A stretch of 8,577 nucleotides of DNA from Pararhodospirillum photometricum DSM 122 (GTDB lineage: Bacteria; Pseudomonadota; Alphaproteobacteria; Rhodospirillales; Rhodospirillaceae): positions 956,766 to 965,342 of the forward strand of contig NC_017059.1 of assembly GCF_000284415.1 (NCBI RefSeq), given 5' to 3'. Of the stretch, positions 1 through 6,621 are shown in pieces. The notes under the pieces are model-generated. The model was not told the origin of the DNA. It ran no database searches and saw only the letters and a list, made by a program, of their open reading frames with translations. The stretch's first letter is position 1; every line of letters begins with the position of its first letter. A program made the translations under genes and the position numbers.

Positions 1-253
1 GGGCGGCGCCATGGTCGGGGAAAGCCGTGCCCGGCTCCACCAGCGTCATGCCTCCCCGGACCACGCCGAGGTGGGTTTGCATCCCGCGCACCACGAGGGC
101 GACCAGGGCCCCTAGGTCATCGGCGGCGGCGGCGCCTTGGCTGATGTCTGACAGCAAGGTCAAAAGAGAGCCCTGGCCCGGGTCGGCGGGGCGGGAGGGC
201 AAGGCCGCTGGGGGATCTTTGGCGGCGATCGCTGGCGTGGGACCTGTTTTCAT
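1..253 (-). CDS. N-terminal fragment of a GAF-domain protein, probably a NifA/AnfA-like sigma-54-dependent activator (3' part outside window)
   Basis: The reverse strand is open from an ATG at 253 to the window edge (84 codons). A good ribosome binding site, GAGGAG, lies 8 nt upstream of the ATG and fixes the start. After about 28 low-complexity residues rich in Ala and Pro comes LLTLLSDISQGAAAADDLGALV, then MQTHLGVVRGGMTLVEPG. This matches the opening of GAF domains in NifA/AnfA/VnfA-type activators, where a LxxISxxL helix is followed by a THLGMRRGMxTL-like strand. If so, the missing part would carry an AAA+ sigma-54 activation domain and a DNA-binding domain, but neither is visible. Other GAF proteins (histidine kinases, cyclic-di-GMP enzymes) cannot be excluded. 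It is divergent from the ubi cluster, and a dyad at 335-361 lies about 80-110 bp upstream of its start. Confidence 0.55.
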   Translation of the reverse strand, partial: MKTGPTPAIAAKDPPAALPSRPADPGQGSLLTLLSDISQGAAAADDLGALVALVVRGMQTHLGVVRGGMTLVEPGTAFPDHGAA

Positions 254-623
254 GCGCGTCGCTCCTCGTTCCCTGGCGAACCGGGGCGGGGGGCGCGCAA
301 GACGGGCCAGGCGCGCCGCCGGTCCTGGGTCGCTGCGTTATGTCCCTGAGGTTCATAACGCGGTCGATCGCTGTTGTTTTCTCTCCCCGCCCGCCCCGAC
401 GCAAGCAGATCGTGCACCTTTTTTGGGGGCGCGGCCGGCCGGTCGGTCTTTGCGCGGCCGGGGCTCTCCCCTGGTTCTTTTTTTGCTGGACGACGCCGCG
501 TCTTCCCGAGAGGGTGGCCCCCGTCCCTGTCCCGCGAGAACCAGACAGACTGGTGTGGCCTTCTTTTTATCTCCTGAGAAGGGTTGGTTTCCCCCTGGGG
601 CCCGGTCGGGGCGAGGAGGCGAG
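254..623. other. Divergent intergenic region without a convincing gene
   Basis: No reading frame here shows a ribosome binding site with a recognisable protein. The long overlapping open frames are products of high GC. Apart from the dyad at 335-361 the region holds pyrimidine-rich stretches and T-runs (about 419-424 and 478-484) that break the GC-rich background. No convincing -35/-10 pair was found. It should contain the promoters of the minus-strand GAF gene and of the plus-strand ubi cluster. Confidence 0.5.
335..361. promoter_or_regulatory. 27-bp near-perfect dyad, candidate operator
   Basis: Arms GCGTTATG (335-342) and CATAACGC (354-361) are perfect complements, and the inner CCT (345-347) pairs with AGG (349-351) around the central G at 348. 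Only the positions 343-344 / 352-353 fail to match. The size and symmetry fit a site for a dimeric regulator. It lies upstream of the minus-strand GAF gene (start 253) and of the plus-strand reading frames from 624. It does not match the NifA site (TGT-N10-ACA), because the right half here is CAT, nor the FNR site (TTGAT-N4-ATCAA). The cognate regulator is unknown. Confidence 0.45.
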
Positions 624-1043
624 ATGACGATGCGCCGGCGGGGAGGCCGTGCTCTGGTGCTGGGGGGCGTGCTGCTGGCCCACGCGGCTGTCTTGGGGGC
701 GGTGCCGTGGCCGACACCGGCCGATCCGGTGGTGGGGCGCGTTTTGCCGCCCTCGGCGGGGGGAGTCTTGGACACGACTCTTCTTGACATGCCCGCGCCC
801 CCCCCGCCGAGGGCGGCAAAACGCGCCCCACCACCGACCGACGCGTCCGGTCTGACACCCTTGATGATTGCGGCAGTTGGCGCGCCGCTGCCCTTGTCCG
901 TGATGCGGGCGATCACCGCGCCCGTGTTCCGCCGTTGGGTTCGCGCCTGGGGAGGCCCGCTGTCGGGACGTCCTGGAAGGCTTGACCGGCTGCTTGTCGA
1001 TCCGCCCCGTAGGCTGGCCCGTGGTGCGTGGATATCGCCGTAG
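624..1043 (+). CDS. Short signal-anchor, proline-rich reading frame running in frame into the ubiT N-terminus
   Basis: ATG at 624 (a second ATG is at 630) follows a strong GAGGAGG at 613-619, the best ribosome binding site upstream of ubiU. The first 30 residues have a basic start (MTMRRRGGR) and a hydrophobic stretch with LLAHAAVLGAV, then proline-rich sequence. This recalls the membrane anchor of TonB-like or DUF3108-type envelope proteins, but no downstream domain of such a protein is present. Without changing frame it enters the sequence that looks like the UbiT N-terminus (from about 864), then runs out of the ubiT frame and stops at TAG 1041-1043, giving 139 codons. It may be a real leader of a longer UbiT, the remnant of a separate gene joined to ubiT, or a chance open frame. 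The perfect inverted repeat 727-836 lies inside it. Confidence 0.3.
   Translation: MTMRRRGGRALVLGGVLLAHAAVLGAVPWPTPADPVVGRVLPPSAGGVLDTTLLDMPAPPPPRAAKRAPPPTDASGLTPLMIAAVGAPLPLSVMRAITAPVFRRWVRAWGGPLSGRPGRLDRLLVDPPRRLARGAWISP
727..836. repeat. Perfect 37-bp inverted repeat with 36-nt spacer
   Basis: Bases 727-763 are the exact reverse complement of 800-836, with no mismatch over 37 positions; the match ends cleanly on both sides (764/799 and 726/837 do not pair). The arms include GGTGGTGGGGCGCG, TTTTGCCGCC and CTCGGCGGGGGG. The spacer 764-799 contains an ATG at 789 that is a possible ubiT start. A stem this long with a 36-nt loop and no T-run is not a typical intrinsic terminator. It could extrude as a cruciform, hide a translation start in mRNA, mark an inverted duplication, or be an assembly error. 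Confidence 0.9.
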
Positions 1044-1501
1044 GCGGCCCGAACGGGCTCGACGTCTTCTTGGAGCGGCCCGACCACAGCTTGGCCACCG
1101 CCATTGTCTCGGCGGCCCCGGAAGTGCTGCTCGACCTGATGGCCGCCGAGGACGGCCCCGATGGCGATGGTGCTTTTTTCTCCCGGGCCCTGCGCATTGA
1201 AGGCGACACGGGCCTTGTCATGGCCTTCCGCTACGCCATCGAAGACAATGGCATGAACCTTCGCGCCCTGATGCGCGACCTTCCCACCCCTGCGGCCCTG
1301 CTGGTGGAACGCCTGTCGGGCCGGCTGGGTCCCCTGCATGAACGCGCCACTGCCGACCTGGAAAAGGCGCAGGCCCTGCTGCTCGGCCCCCTGCGCGGCG
1401 AGTTGGCCCGCCTGAACACCCGGGTGACCCGCCTGGAGACCCAGGGTCCCGCCGGGCGCCGCCCCAAGGTCGTCTCGCGCGAGGAGCTTGCCCATGGCTG
1501 A
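864..1501 (+). CDS. ubiT: UbiT, SCP2-domain accessory factor of O2-independent ubiquinone synthesis, with two apparent frameshifts
   Basis: UbiT is a small SCP2-type lipid-binding protein needed with UbiU/UbiV for anaerobic ubiquinone synthesis. The intact 3' part (open from the TAG at 1010-1012; GTG at 1028) carries VDIAVGGPNGLDVFLERPDH and FFSRALRIEGDTGLVMAFRYAI, the typical SCP2 ending with its EGDT motif, then a charged helical tail. The N-terminal part is spread over two other frames: PLPLSVMRAITAPVFRRWVRAW in the frame of 864, then EARCRDVLEGLTGCLSIRP and GWPVV in the next frame (about 953-1026). Ignoring one G in 949-952 and C1027 rejoins them as one protein. Third-position GC supports these frame assignments. 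It overlaps ubiU by 8 nt, as in a coupled operon. The start is uncertain: ATG 864 and ATG 789 both lack a good ribosome binding site. Sequencing errors or a true pseudogene are both possible. Confidence 0.7.
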
Positions 1502-2519
1502 GATCACCCCTCTTCACCCGGTTGCCCCGGCACCGCGTGACACGTCGATTGAGCTTGTGTGTCCGGCTGGCACGCCAGCGGCGCTGGCGACGGCCGTCGA
1601 GGCTGGCGCTGACGCTATTTACTTCGGCTTTCGTGACCGCACCAACGCCCGCAACTTCCCTGGCCTGAACTTCAACGAAAAGGAAGCGGCCGAGGCGGTC
1701 GCCACCTGCAAGGCCAAGGGCGTCAAGTCCATGATCGCCGTCAACACCTACCCCGACGCTGGCGACGACACGATCTGGCGCCGGGCGGTGGACGTGGCCG
1801 CTGATCTCGATGTCGAGGCGGTGATTTTGTGCGACATGGGTCTGGCCGCCTATGCCGCCAAGAAGCACCCGAACTTGCGTTTGCATCTGTCGGTGCAGGC
1901 ATCGGCCTCCAATCCCGAAGCCGCCAAGTTCTACCAGGAGGCTTTTGGGGTGCGCCGCGTGGTCCTGCCGCGCGTGATGTCGGTGGCCGAGATCGCCGAG
2001 CTGACCCAGGCCATTGCGCCCATTGAAACCGAGGTGTTCGTCTTCGGCGGCCTGTGCGTGATGGCCGAGGGCCGGTGCTGCCTGTCGAGCTACGCCACCG
2101 GCTTGTCGCCCAACAAGGACGGCGTGTGCTCGCCGGCCAGCCATGTGCGCTATGAGCAAGAAGGCGACGTGATGGTGTCGCGCCTGGGCGAGTTCACCAT
2201 CAACCGCTTCGATGCTGGCGAGTCGGCGGGTTACCCCACTTTGTGCAAGGGCCGTTTCCACTCCAAGGCCCGGTCCGGCCACCTGTTCGAGGATCCCACC
2301 AGCCTCGACGCCACCACCATCTTGCCCGACCTCAAGGCAGCGGGTGTCAAGGCGCTCAAGGTCGAAGGACGCCAGCGCGGCAAGGCCTACGTCGCCCAGG
2401 TCGTGCGCTCGTTGCGCGCCGCCATCGACGGCGAAACCCGTACCGCCGACCCCGCCACCCGGCACCTCATGGAAGGCCAGGGCCGCACCGAGGGTGCGTA
2501 CCGGCGTGACTGGCGTTAA
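1494..2519 (+). CDS. ubiU: UbiU, Fe-S subunit of the O2-independent ubiquinone hydroxylase (peptidase U32 family)
   Basis: UbiU and UbiV form a complex with [4Fe-4S] clusters that hydroxylates the ubiquinone ring without O2. The 341-residue product starts IELVCPAGTPAALATAVEAG and continues with ADAIYFGFRDRTNARNFPGLN, the classic U32 opening. Cysteines at 188, 195, 212 and 251 have spacings of 7, 17 and 39, the same as the cluster ligands of E. coli UbiU (169, 176, 193, 232); C196 is an extra neighbour of C195. EGRCCLSSYATG is the family signature. ATG 1494 is preferred over TTG 1488 because GAGGAG (1481-1486) sits 7 nt before it. The start overlaps the ubiT stop (1499-1501), suggesting translational coupling; ubiV follows after 22 nt. 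E. coli UbiU has 331 residues, so this is full length. Confidence 0.95.
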   Translation: MAEITPLHPVAPAPRDTSIELVCPAGTPAALATAVEAGADAIYFGFRDRTNARNFPGLNFNEKEAAEAVATCKAKGVKSMIAVNTYPDAGDDTIWRRAVDVAADLDVEAVILCDMGLAAYAAKKHPNLRLHLSVQASASNPEAAKFYQEAFGVRRVVLPRVMSVAEIAELTQAIAPIETEVFVFGGLCVMAEGRCCLSSYATGLSPNKDGVCSPASHVRYEQEGDVMVSRLGEFTINRFDAGESAGYPTLCKGRFHSKARSGHLFEDPTSLDATTILPDLKAAGVKALKVEGRQRGKAYVAQVVRSLRAAIDGETRTADPATRHLMEGQGRTEGAYRRDWR

Positions 2520-2541
2520 GCGGCGCAAGGAGACAGCTTTG

Positions 2542-3438
2542 ATGCTTGAAATCGCCCTGGGGCCGCTGACCTATAACTGGTCCACCGCCAAGCGCGCGGC
2601 CTTTTATGCGGCCGTGGCCGCCGAGCCGACCTTTGATGTCGTGTATATCGGCGAAACGATTTGTGCCAAGCGCCAGGCCATCAACGGCCCGGTGATGGCC
2701 GAAGCCGCCGCCGCCCTGGAGGCCGCGGGTCGCACCGTGGTGCACTCCACGCTGTCGCTGGCCACCACCGATCCCGAGCGCCGGGCCATCGCCGATCTGA
2801 CGGGCGAGCCCTCCCTGAAGGTCGAAGCCAACGACGCCGGCGCCCTGCGCGGTCTTTCGGGCCGGCCGCACTACGTGGGCCCGCACATCAACTGCTACAA
2901 CACGGGCACCTTGGAGGTCCTGGCGGCGCGCGGCGCGATGTCGATCTGCCTGCCTTGGGAACTGGACCGCAAGTCCATTGCCATCCTGGCCAAGCGCGGT
3001 CGTGAACTGGGCATGGATGTCGAGGTCGAGGTGCTGGGCAAGGCCCCGCTCGCCATCTCGGCCCGCTGCCACCATGCCCGCGCCTATGGCATGACCAAGG
3101 ATGGCTGCCAGTACGTGTGCGACCGCGATAACGAGGGCATGGCCGTCGATACCCTGGACGGCCAGAGCTTCCTCACCTTGAACGGCTTGCAAACCCAGGC
3201 CCACGCCGTGACCTTGCTGGTCGCGGAGATCCCGACCCTGGTGGACATGGGGGTTAACCGCCTGCGGCTCTCGCCGCTGGACCTCGACATGGGCGCCGCG
3301 GCCCGGATCTACCGCCAGCTTCTCGACGGGGCTCTGACGCCCGCCGCCGCCGAGGAACAGATGATTGCCTTGTTGGGCGAACGCGAGCCGGCCAACGGCT
3401 TCTTCTATGGCGTTGAAGGCGCGACCTGGGCCGCCTGA
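2542..3438 (+). CDS. ubiV: UbiV, second Fe-S subunit of the O2-independent ubiquinone hydroxylase (peptidase U32 family)
   Basis: This is the partner of UbiU in oxygen-independent ring hydroxylation. The product has 298 residues (about 292 in E. coli) and begins MLEIALGPLTYNW. Cysteines at 41 (GETICAKR), 176 (ARCHHARA), 189 and 193 (DGCQYVCDRD) match the four UbiV cluster ligands of E. coli (39, 180, 193, 197); the 13 and 4 residue spacings of the last three are identical. Other U32 features are VYIGETICAKR, VGPHINCYNTGTLEVLAARG, ICLPWELDRKS and NRLRLSPLD. AAGGAG at 2527-2532, 9 nt ahead, supports ATG 2542. It is the last gene of the ubiTUV operon: a strong terminator starts 24 nt after the stop. 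Confidence 0.95.
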   Translation: MLEIALGPLTYNWSTAKRAAFYAAVAAEPTFDVVYIGETICAKRQAINGPVMAEAAAALEAAGRTVVHSTLSLATTDPERRAIADLTGEPSLKVEANDAGALRGLSGRPHYVGPHINCYNTGTLEVLAARGAMSICLPWELDRKSIAILAKRGRELGMDVEVEVLGKAPLAISARCHHARAYGMTKDGCQYVCDRDNEGMAVDTLDGQSFLTLNGLQTQAHAVTLLVAEIPTLVDMGVNRLRLSPLDLDMGAAARIYRQLLDGALTPAAAEEQMIALLGEREPANGFFYGVEGATWAA

Positions 3439-3462
3439 CCAAGGGCTCCTTCCAGAATCCGA

Positions 3463-3500
3463 GGGTCTGGGGAGGCTGTGCTTCCCCAGCCTTTTTTTTT
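3463..3500 (+). terminator. Intrinsic terminator of the ubiTUV operon (hairpin copy 1)
   Basis: CTGGGGAGGC (3467-3476) pairs with GCTTCCCCAG (3480-3489), with one G-U pair and a 3-nt loop. C3491 follows, then nine consecutive T (3492-3500). It lies just after the ubiV stop on the same strand. It is one of four related hairpins in the window; the unpaired 5' flank (CGAGGGT) is also shared with copies 2 and 3. Confidence 0.9.
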
Positions 3501-3561
3501 GCCTTTGTCTGTCCCGATTCTTGGTCGCACAGCCGATCCTCTAAAGAGAACGCGCCGAGTC

Positions 3562-3596
3562 TTGACGTTTTAGCGATTAAAATATAATGTATCGCT
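3562..3596 (+). promoter_or_regulatory. Candidate promoter with overlapping dyad upstream of the chemoreceptor gene
   Basis: TTGACG (3562-3567) and a perfect TATAAT (3583-3588) are separated by 15 bp, shorter than the usual 16-18, in an AT-rich patch unlike the surrounding GC-rich DNA. AGCGAT (3572-3577) and ATCGCT (3591-3596) are inverted repeats flanking the -10, so a dimeric repressor bound there would block RNA polymerase. Transcription would start near 3595-3600, leaving a leader of about 135 nt before ATG 3735. The regulator is not known. Confidence 0.5.
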
Positions 3597-3734
3597 TTCA
3601 AAATGTTTCGCTCGCATGGGCGCACGCCGGGCCCTCGGCTGCGTCCATTCCCTGACCCGGCCCTTCCTTTCCGCCTCCTGCCAGGAAACCAAGGTTCCGG
3701 GTCCTCCCCTCGCCCGGAGCACAAAGGACGCGCA

Positions 3735-5849
3735 ATGGCCGGGAACCGAAGTCTGAGCGTCGCGGCAACGCTGACCGCGCTTTTCGCCGCTCTCTACACC
3801 TATCTGACAGCCTTGATCGTGAGTGATGCGCTGGAGGATTATCATCTGTGGTCGGTCAGCCGCACCGGCGAGACCACAGCCGAAGCGTCGCTCTCGGTCT
3901 ACAAGGCGATGCAGGCGCTGCGCTCCGAGCGAGGCAACACCAATCGCCTCCTGATGCAGCCTGCCGGGTCGGAACCCGACATCCAGAACAAAATCTTGCC
4001 GGCTCTGCGCGCCGCCTCGGCCGACGTGGTCGCCACGGTACGAACGGTATGCGCCCAGGTCCCCTGTCCCGCGGGCCTGGGCCCGACCGACATTCAAGCG
4101 GCCATGGGCCGGGTCAATACGTTGCGCCAGGAGATCGACGCCGCCCTGTCGCAAGACAAAAACGCCCGGCGCCCTGGTCTGACCGACGAGTGGACCAAGG
4201 AAGGCTTGGCGACGGTGGCCTTGATGACCTCCATCGCCAACGCTCTTCTAGAACCCCTGCGCAGCGCCGATCCGGTGTTTGGCAGCCTGCTGCCGTTGAA
4301 GGATGCCGCCATCGCGGCGCGGGGGCACTTCACCGGGGTGCGCTCGACGTTCGATATTGCCCTGACCAGCCGCCAAGTCACGCCCGAGACCGCTGGCAAA
4401 CTCCATACCGCGCGCGGGCGGCTGGAAGGGGCCTGGGGCGCCCTGCGCGACGCCGCCCCGCGTGCCGACACCCCACCGGTGATCCGAACCGCCATTGAGG
4501 CAGCCCAGCGCTCGTATTTCACCGACTATGGTGCGGTCCTGGACAAGACCCTGACCCGTCTTGCCGAGCGTGGCGAACTCCCCCAGGCGATTGGCGAGAT
4601 CAACGGCAGCGCCGACCGGGCCATGCTCGATCTGGATGGCGTGGGAACCGCGATCTTGACCCAGATCCACACCGAAACAGTCAGCAAGACCGAGGATGCA
4701 GCCCGCGGCCTTGGGTTGGCCGGTCTCAAGATCTCGCTGGTTCTGGCGTTCAGCGTGATCGGCTTCCTGATCGTGCAGCGGCGCGTGGTGATCCCCTTGC
4801 GGGCCATGACCGAAACCACCCGGCGCGTGGCCGCGGGCGACCTTTCGGGCCACATCCCCCATGGCGAGCGCGGCGACGAGATCGGCGCCCTGGCCACCGC
4901 CCTGGCCACCTTCAAGGAAAACATGTGCGAACGCGAGCGGCTGGAAGAGCGCAGCCGGGCCGAGCGAAAAATCCGCGAGCAACGCACCCAGGAAATCGAG
5001 CGCCTGATCGCCTCGTTTGGCGCTGACTTCACCCGCATCCTCGATATTGTCACCGGCGCCTCAGCGCAGTTGCACCACACCGCCCGCTCGATGACCGACA
5101 TCGCTGAACGCACCAAGGAAAAGGCCGGGGCCTCGGCGACGGCCGCCCAACAAACCTCGGCCAACGTCCAGACCGTGGCCGCCGCCGCCGAGCAAATGCT
5201 GGCCTCGATCCATGAAATTGGCCGGAGCATGGCCAGTTCCACCGAGGTGGTGGACGAAGCGGGGCGCCGCGCCCAGGAAACCATCGATACGGTACGCGGT
5301 CTGGCCCAGGCCGTCGGGGAAATCGGCGAGGTCGTTCGGCTGATTCAAGACATTGCCGCCCAGACCAACCTGCTGGCCCTCAACGCCACCATCGAGGCGG
5401 CGCGCGCCGGCGACGTGGGCAAGGGCTTTGCCGTGGTGGCGGGCGAGGTCAAGACCCTGGCCAATCAGACGGCCCGAGCCACCGAGGATATTGCCGCTCA
5501 AATCAGTGCGGTGCAAACCGCAACCCGCAGCACCGTCTCGGCCATCGACGCGGTGGGCGACACCATTGCCCGGCTTAACGAGATCTCCAGCACCATTGCC
5601 GCCGCCATTGAGGAGCAAAGCGCCACCACCTCGGAGATCAGCCGCAATGCGCAGCAGGCGGCGACCGGAACGTTGGAGGTGTCGATGAATGTGGCCGAGG
5701 TCAACCAGACGGCGGCCCTGACCGATGAGGCGGGGGACAAGGTTTTGGGGGCCTCAGCCGACATGGCCCGCGAGGCCGAGACCTTGCGGCGTGAGGTTGA
5801 GGCGTTTTTGGTGGGGATTCGCCAAGCCGGCGCTGTCGGGCGGGGGTAA
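3735..5849 (+). CDS. Methyl-accepting chemotaxis protein, transmembrane, with HAMP domain
   Basis: This membrane chemoreceptor signals to the CheA/CheW complex. ATG 3735 is chosen because AAAGGA (3723-3728) lies 6 nt upstream and the product then begins with a short basic stretch and the first membrane segment (about 8-29). An ATG at 3603 would add 44 non-membrane residues and lies only a few bases past the predicted transcription start. Residues about 30-325 form a mostly helical periplasmic sensor region containing [14 protein letters not shown], reminiscent of the NIT or four-helix sensor types, and two cysteines ([11 protein letters not shown]). A second membrane segment spans about 328-348, followed by HAMP (about 349-402) and the signalling hairpin. 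Its conserved tip runs from residue 540 ([20 protein letters not shown], then [12 protein letters not shown]). The total is 704 residues. No CheR-docking NWxxF tail is present. The ligand cannot be told. Confidence 0.93.
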   Translation: MAGNRSLSVAATLTALFAALYTYLTALIVSDALEDYHLWSVSRTGETTAEASLSVYKAMQALRSERGNTNRLLMQPAGSEPDIQNKILPALRAASADVVATVRTVCAQVPCPAGLGPTDIQAAMGRVNTLRQEIDAALSQDKNARRPGLTDEWTKEGLATVALMTSIANALLEPLRSADPVFGSLLPLKDAAIAARGHFTGVRSTFDIALTSRQVTPETAGKLHTARGRLEGAWGALRDAAPRADTPPVIRTAIEAAQRSYFTDYGAVLDKTLTRLAERGELPQAIGEINGSADRAMLDLDGVGTAILTQIHTETVSKTEDAARGLGLAGLKISLVLAFSVIGFLIVQRRVVIPLRAMTETTRRVAAGDLSGHIPHGERGDEIGALATALATFKENMCERERLEERSRAERKIREQRTQEIERLIASFGADFTRILDIVTGASAQLHHTARSMTDIAERTKEKAGASATAAQQTSANVQTVAAAAEQMLASIHEIGRSMASSTEVVDEAGRRAQETIDTVRGLAQAVGEIGEVVRLIQDIAAQTNLLALNATIEAARAGDVGKGFAVVAGEVKTLANQTARATEDIAAQISAVQTATRSTVSAIDAVGDTIARLNEISSTIAAAIEEQSATTSEISRNAQQAATGTLEVSMNVAEVNQTAALTDEAGDKVLGASADMAREAETLRREVEAFLVGIRQAGAVGRG

Positions 5850-5854
5850 GGAAG

Positions 5855-5890
5855 AAAAAAAGGCTGGGGAGGCGGGCCTCCCCAGACCCC
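5855..5890 (-). terminator. Intrinsic terminator of the LysE-type gene (hairpin copy 2)
   Basis: CTGGGGAGGC (5864-5873) pairs perfectly with GCCTCCCCAG (5876-5885). On the minus strand the hairpin is followed by seven T (A-run 5855-5861 on the plus strand), giving proper terminator polarity for the minus-strand exporter gene ending at 5900. It also lies 14 nt after the chemoreceptor stop and may slow plus-strand transcription, but there is no T-run on that side. Confidence 0.8.
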
Positions 5891-5899
5891 TCGATGTCG

Positions 5900-6523
5900 T
5901 TAGCTTCCAGAGGAAGCCATCCAGCCGGCGAAGCCAAAGAAGCTGATCCCGGTCACGCGGTTTACCCACGCTTTGGCGCGATCAAGAACCCCTGAATGGC
6001 CAAGGCCGCTGCCGATCAGGGCATAGCCCCACAGGGCGGCGTATTCGCACACCAGATAGATCGCGCCCATCACCAGGAAGCGCAGGGTGAAGTTGTCGGC
6101 GTGGCCGATGAACTGGGGAAAGGCGGCGGTGAAGTAGAGGATCGCCTTGGGGTTGGCCAGGGCGGTGGTGAACTCCTGGCGCATCAAGGTGCGCAAGGGG
6201 ACCGAAGCGCGGGTGCGGCGCGCGGCGGCAAGGTCGGGGGCCGGAGCGCGCAGCAGGCGCCAGCCCAGCCACGCCAGATACGCCACGCCAAACCACTTGA
6301 TCCCGATCAGCAGCCAAGCGGCCTCAGCCAGCACGGCGCCCAGGCCAAACGCCGTGATGACGATCAGCAGGCCAAAGCCGGCGATGCGCGCGAGGCCCGC
6401 AATGCCAGCCGGCACCGCGCCATGCTGCAACGCATTGGAAAACGAGAGAAAGTTACTGGGGCCCAGCGGGATCGCCATGAGAATGGCGGCCGGCAGGAAA
6501 AGCAGCATGTCATAGACCGACAT
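5900..6523 (-). CDS. LysE/RhtB-family amino-acid (or metabolite) exporter
   Basis: This 207-residue hydrophobic inner-membrane protein has the usual LysE/RhtB length and layout. The N-terminal segment ILMAIPLGPSNFLSFSNALQHG carries the family GPxxxxxxxxxxxxG motif, with further membrane segments near 40-62, 68-86, 145-170 and the C-terminus. FTTALANPKAILYFTAAFPQF is the second family signature (NPKA...F..FPQF). Family members export amino acids such as lysine, homoserine, threonine or leucine, or related compounds; the substrate here cannot be deduced. ATG 6523 has GAGGA 4 nt upstream. The gene is convergent with the chemoreceptor gene and follows ubiD on the same strand, but a terminator-like hairpin (6549-6589) lies between them, so it is probably not co-transcribed with ubiD. 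Confidence 0.88.
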   Translation of the reverse strand: MSVYDMLLFLPAAILMAIPLGPSNFLSFSNALQHGAVPAGIAGLARIAGFGLLIVITAFGLGAVLAEAAWLLIGIKWFGVAYLAWLGWRLLRAPAPDLAAARRTRASVPLRTLMRQEFTTALANPKAILYFTAAFPQFIGHADNFTLRFLVMGAIYLVCEYAALWGYALIGSGLGHSGVLDRAKAWVNRVTGISFFGFAGWMASSGS

Positions 6524-6548
6524 CGTGTCCTCAGGGGAGAGATTCGGG

Positions 6549-6589
6549 AAAAGGGAAGGCCGGGGAGGCTCGCCTCCCCAGACCCCTCG
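6549..6589 (-). terminator. Probable ubiD terminator (hairpin copy 3)
   Basis: GGGGAGGC (6562-6569) pairs with GCCTCCCC (6572-6579) and C6560 with G6581; C6561/A6580 is a mismatch. On the minus strand the hairpin is followed by CCTTCCCTTTT, a weaker T-rich tail. It lies 33-73 nt past the ubiD stop and just before the LysE-type gene start. It shares the 18-nt GCCTCCCCAGACCCCTCG exactly with copy 2 (5876-5893). Confidence 0.7.
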
Positions 6590-6621
6590 GTCCCGGCGTT
6601 GTCGCTTTTACGGCGACGGGG

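Noticed and set aside
341..356. NifA-type upstream activating site (TGT-N10-ACA)
   Set aside because: TGT at 341-343 is followed after 10 nt by CAT, not ACA.
27..623. Long plus-strand open frame before 624
   Set aside because: Overlaps the well-started minus-strand GAF gene at 1-253, has no ribosome binding site and an Arg/Pro/Gly-rich composition typical of GC-driven shadow frames.
254..863. FNR box ahead of ubiTUV
   Set aside because: No TTGAT-N4-ATCAA or close variant was found, although ubiUVT are FNR-controlled in E. coli.
250..1507. Minus-strand open frames across the ubiT region
   Set aside because: Repetitive low-complexity translations; apparent shared peptides (VVGRVLPPSAGG, PPPRAAKRAPPP) arise only because the inverted repeat reads alike on both strands.
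3603..3734. Upstream ATG (3603) as chemoreceptor start
   Set aside because: No ribosome binding site; it lies practically at the predicted transcription start and would put 44 non-hydrophobic residues ahead of the first membrane segment, whereas ATG 3735 has AAAGGA well spaced.
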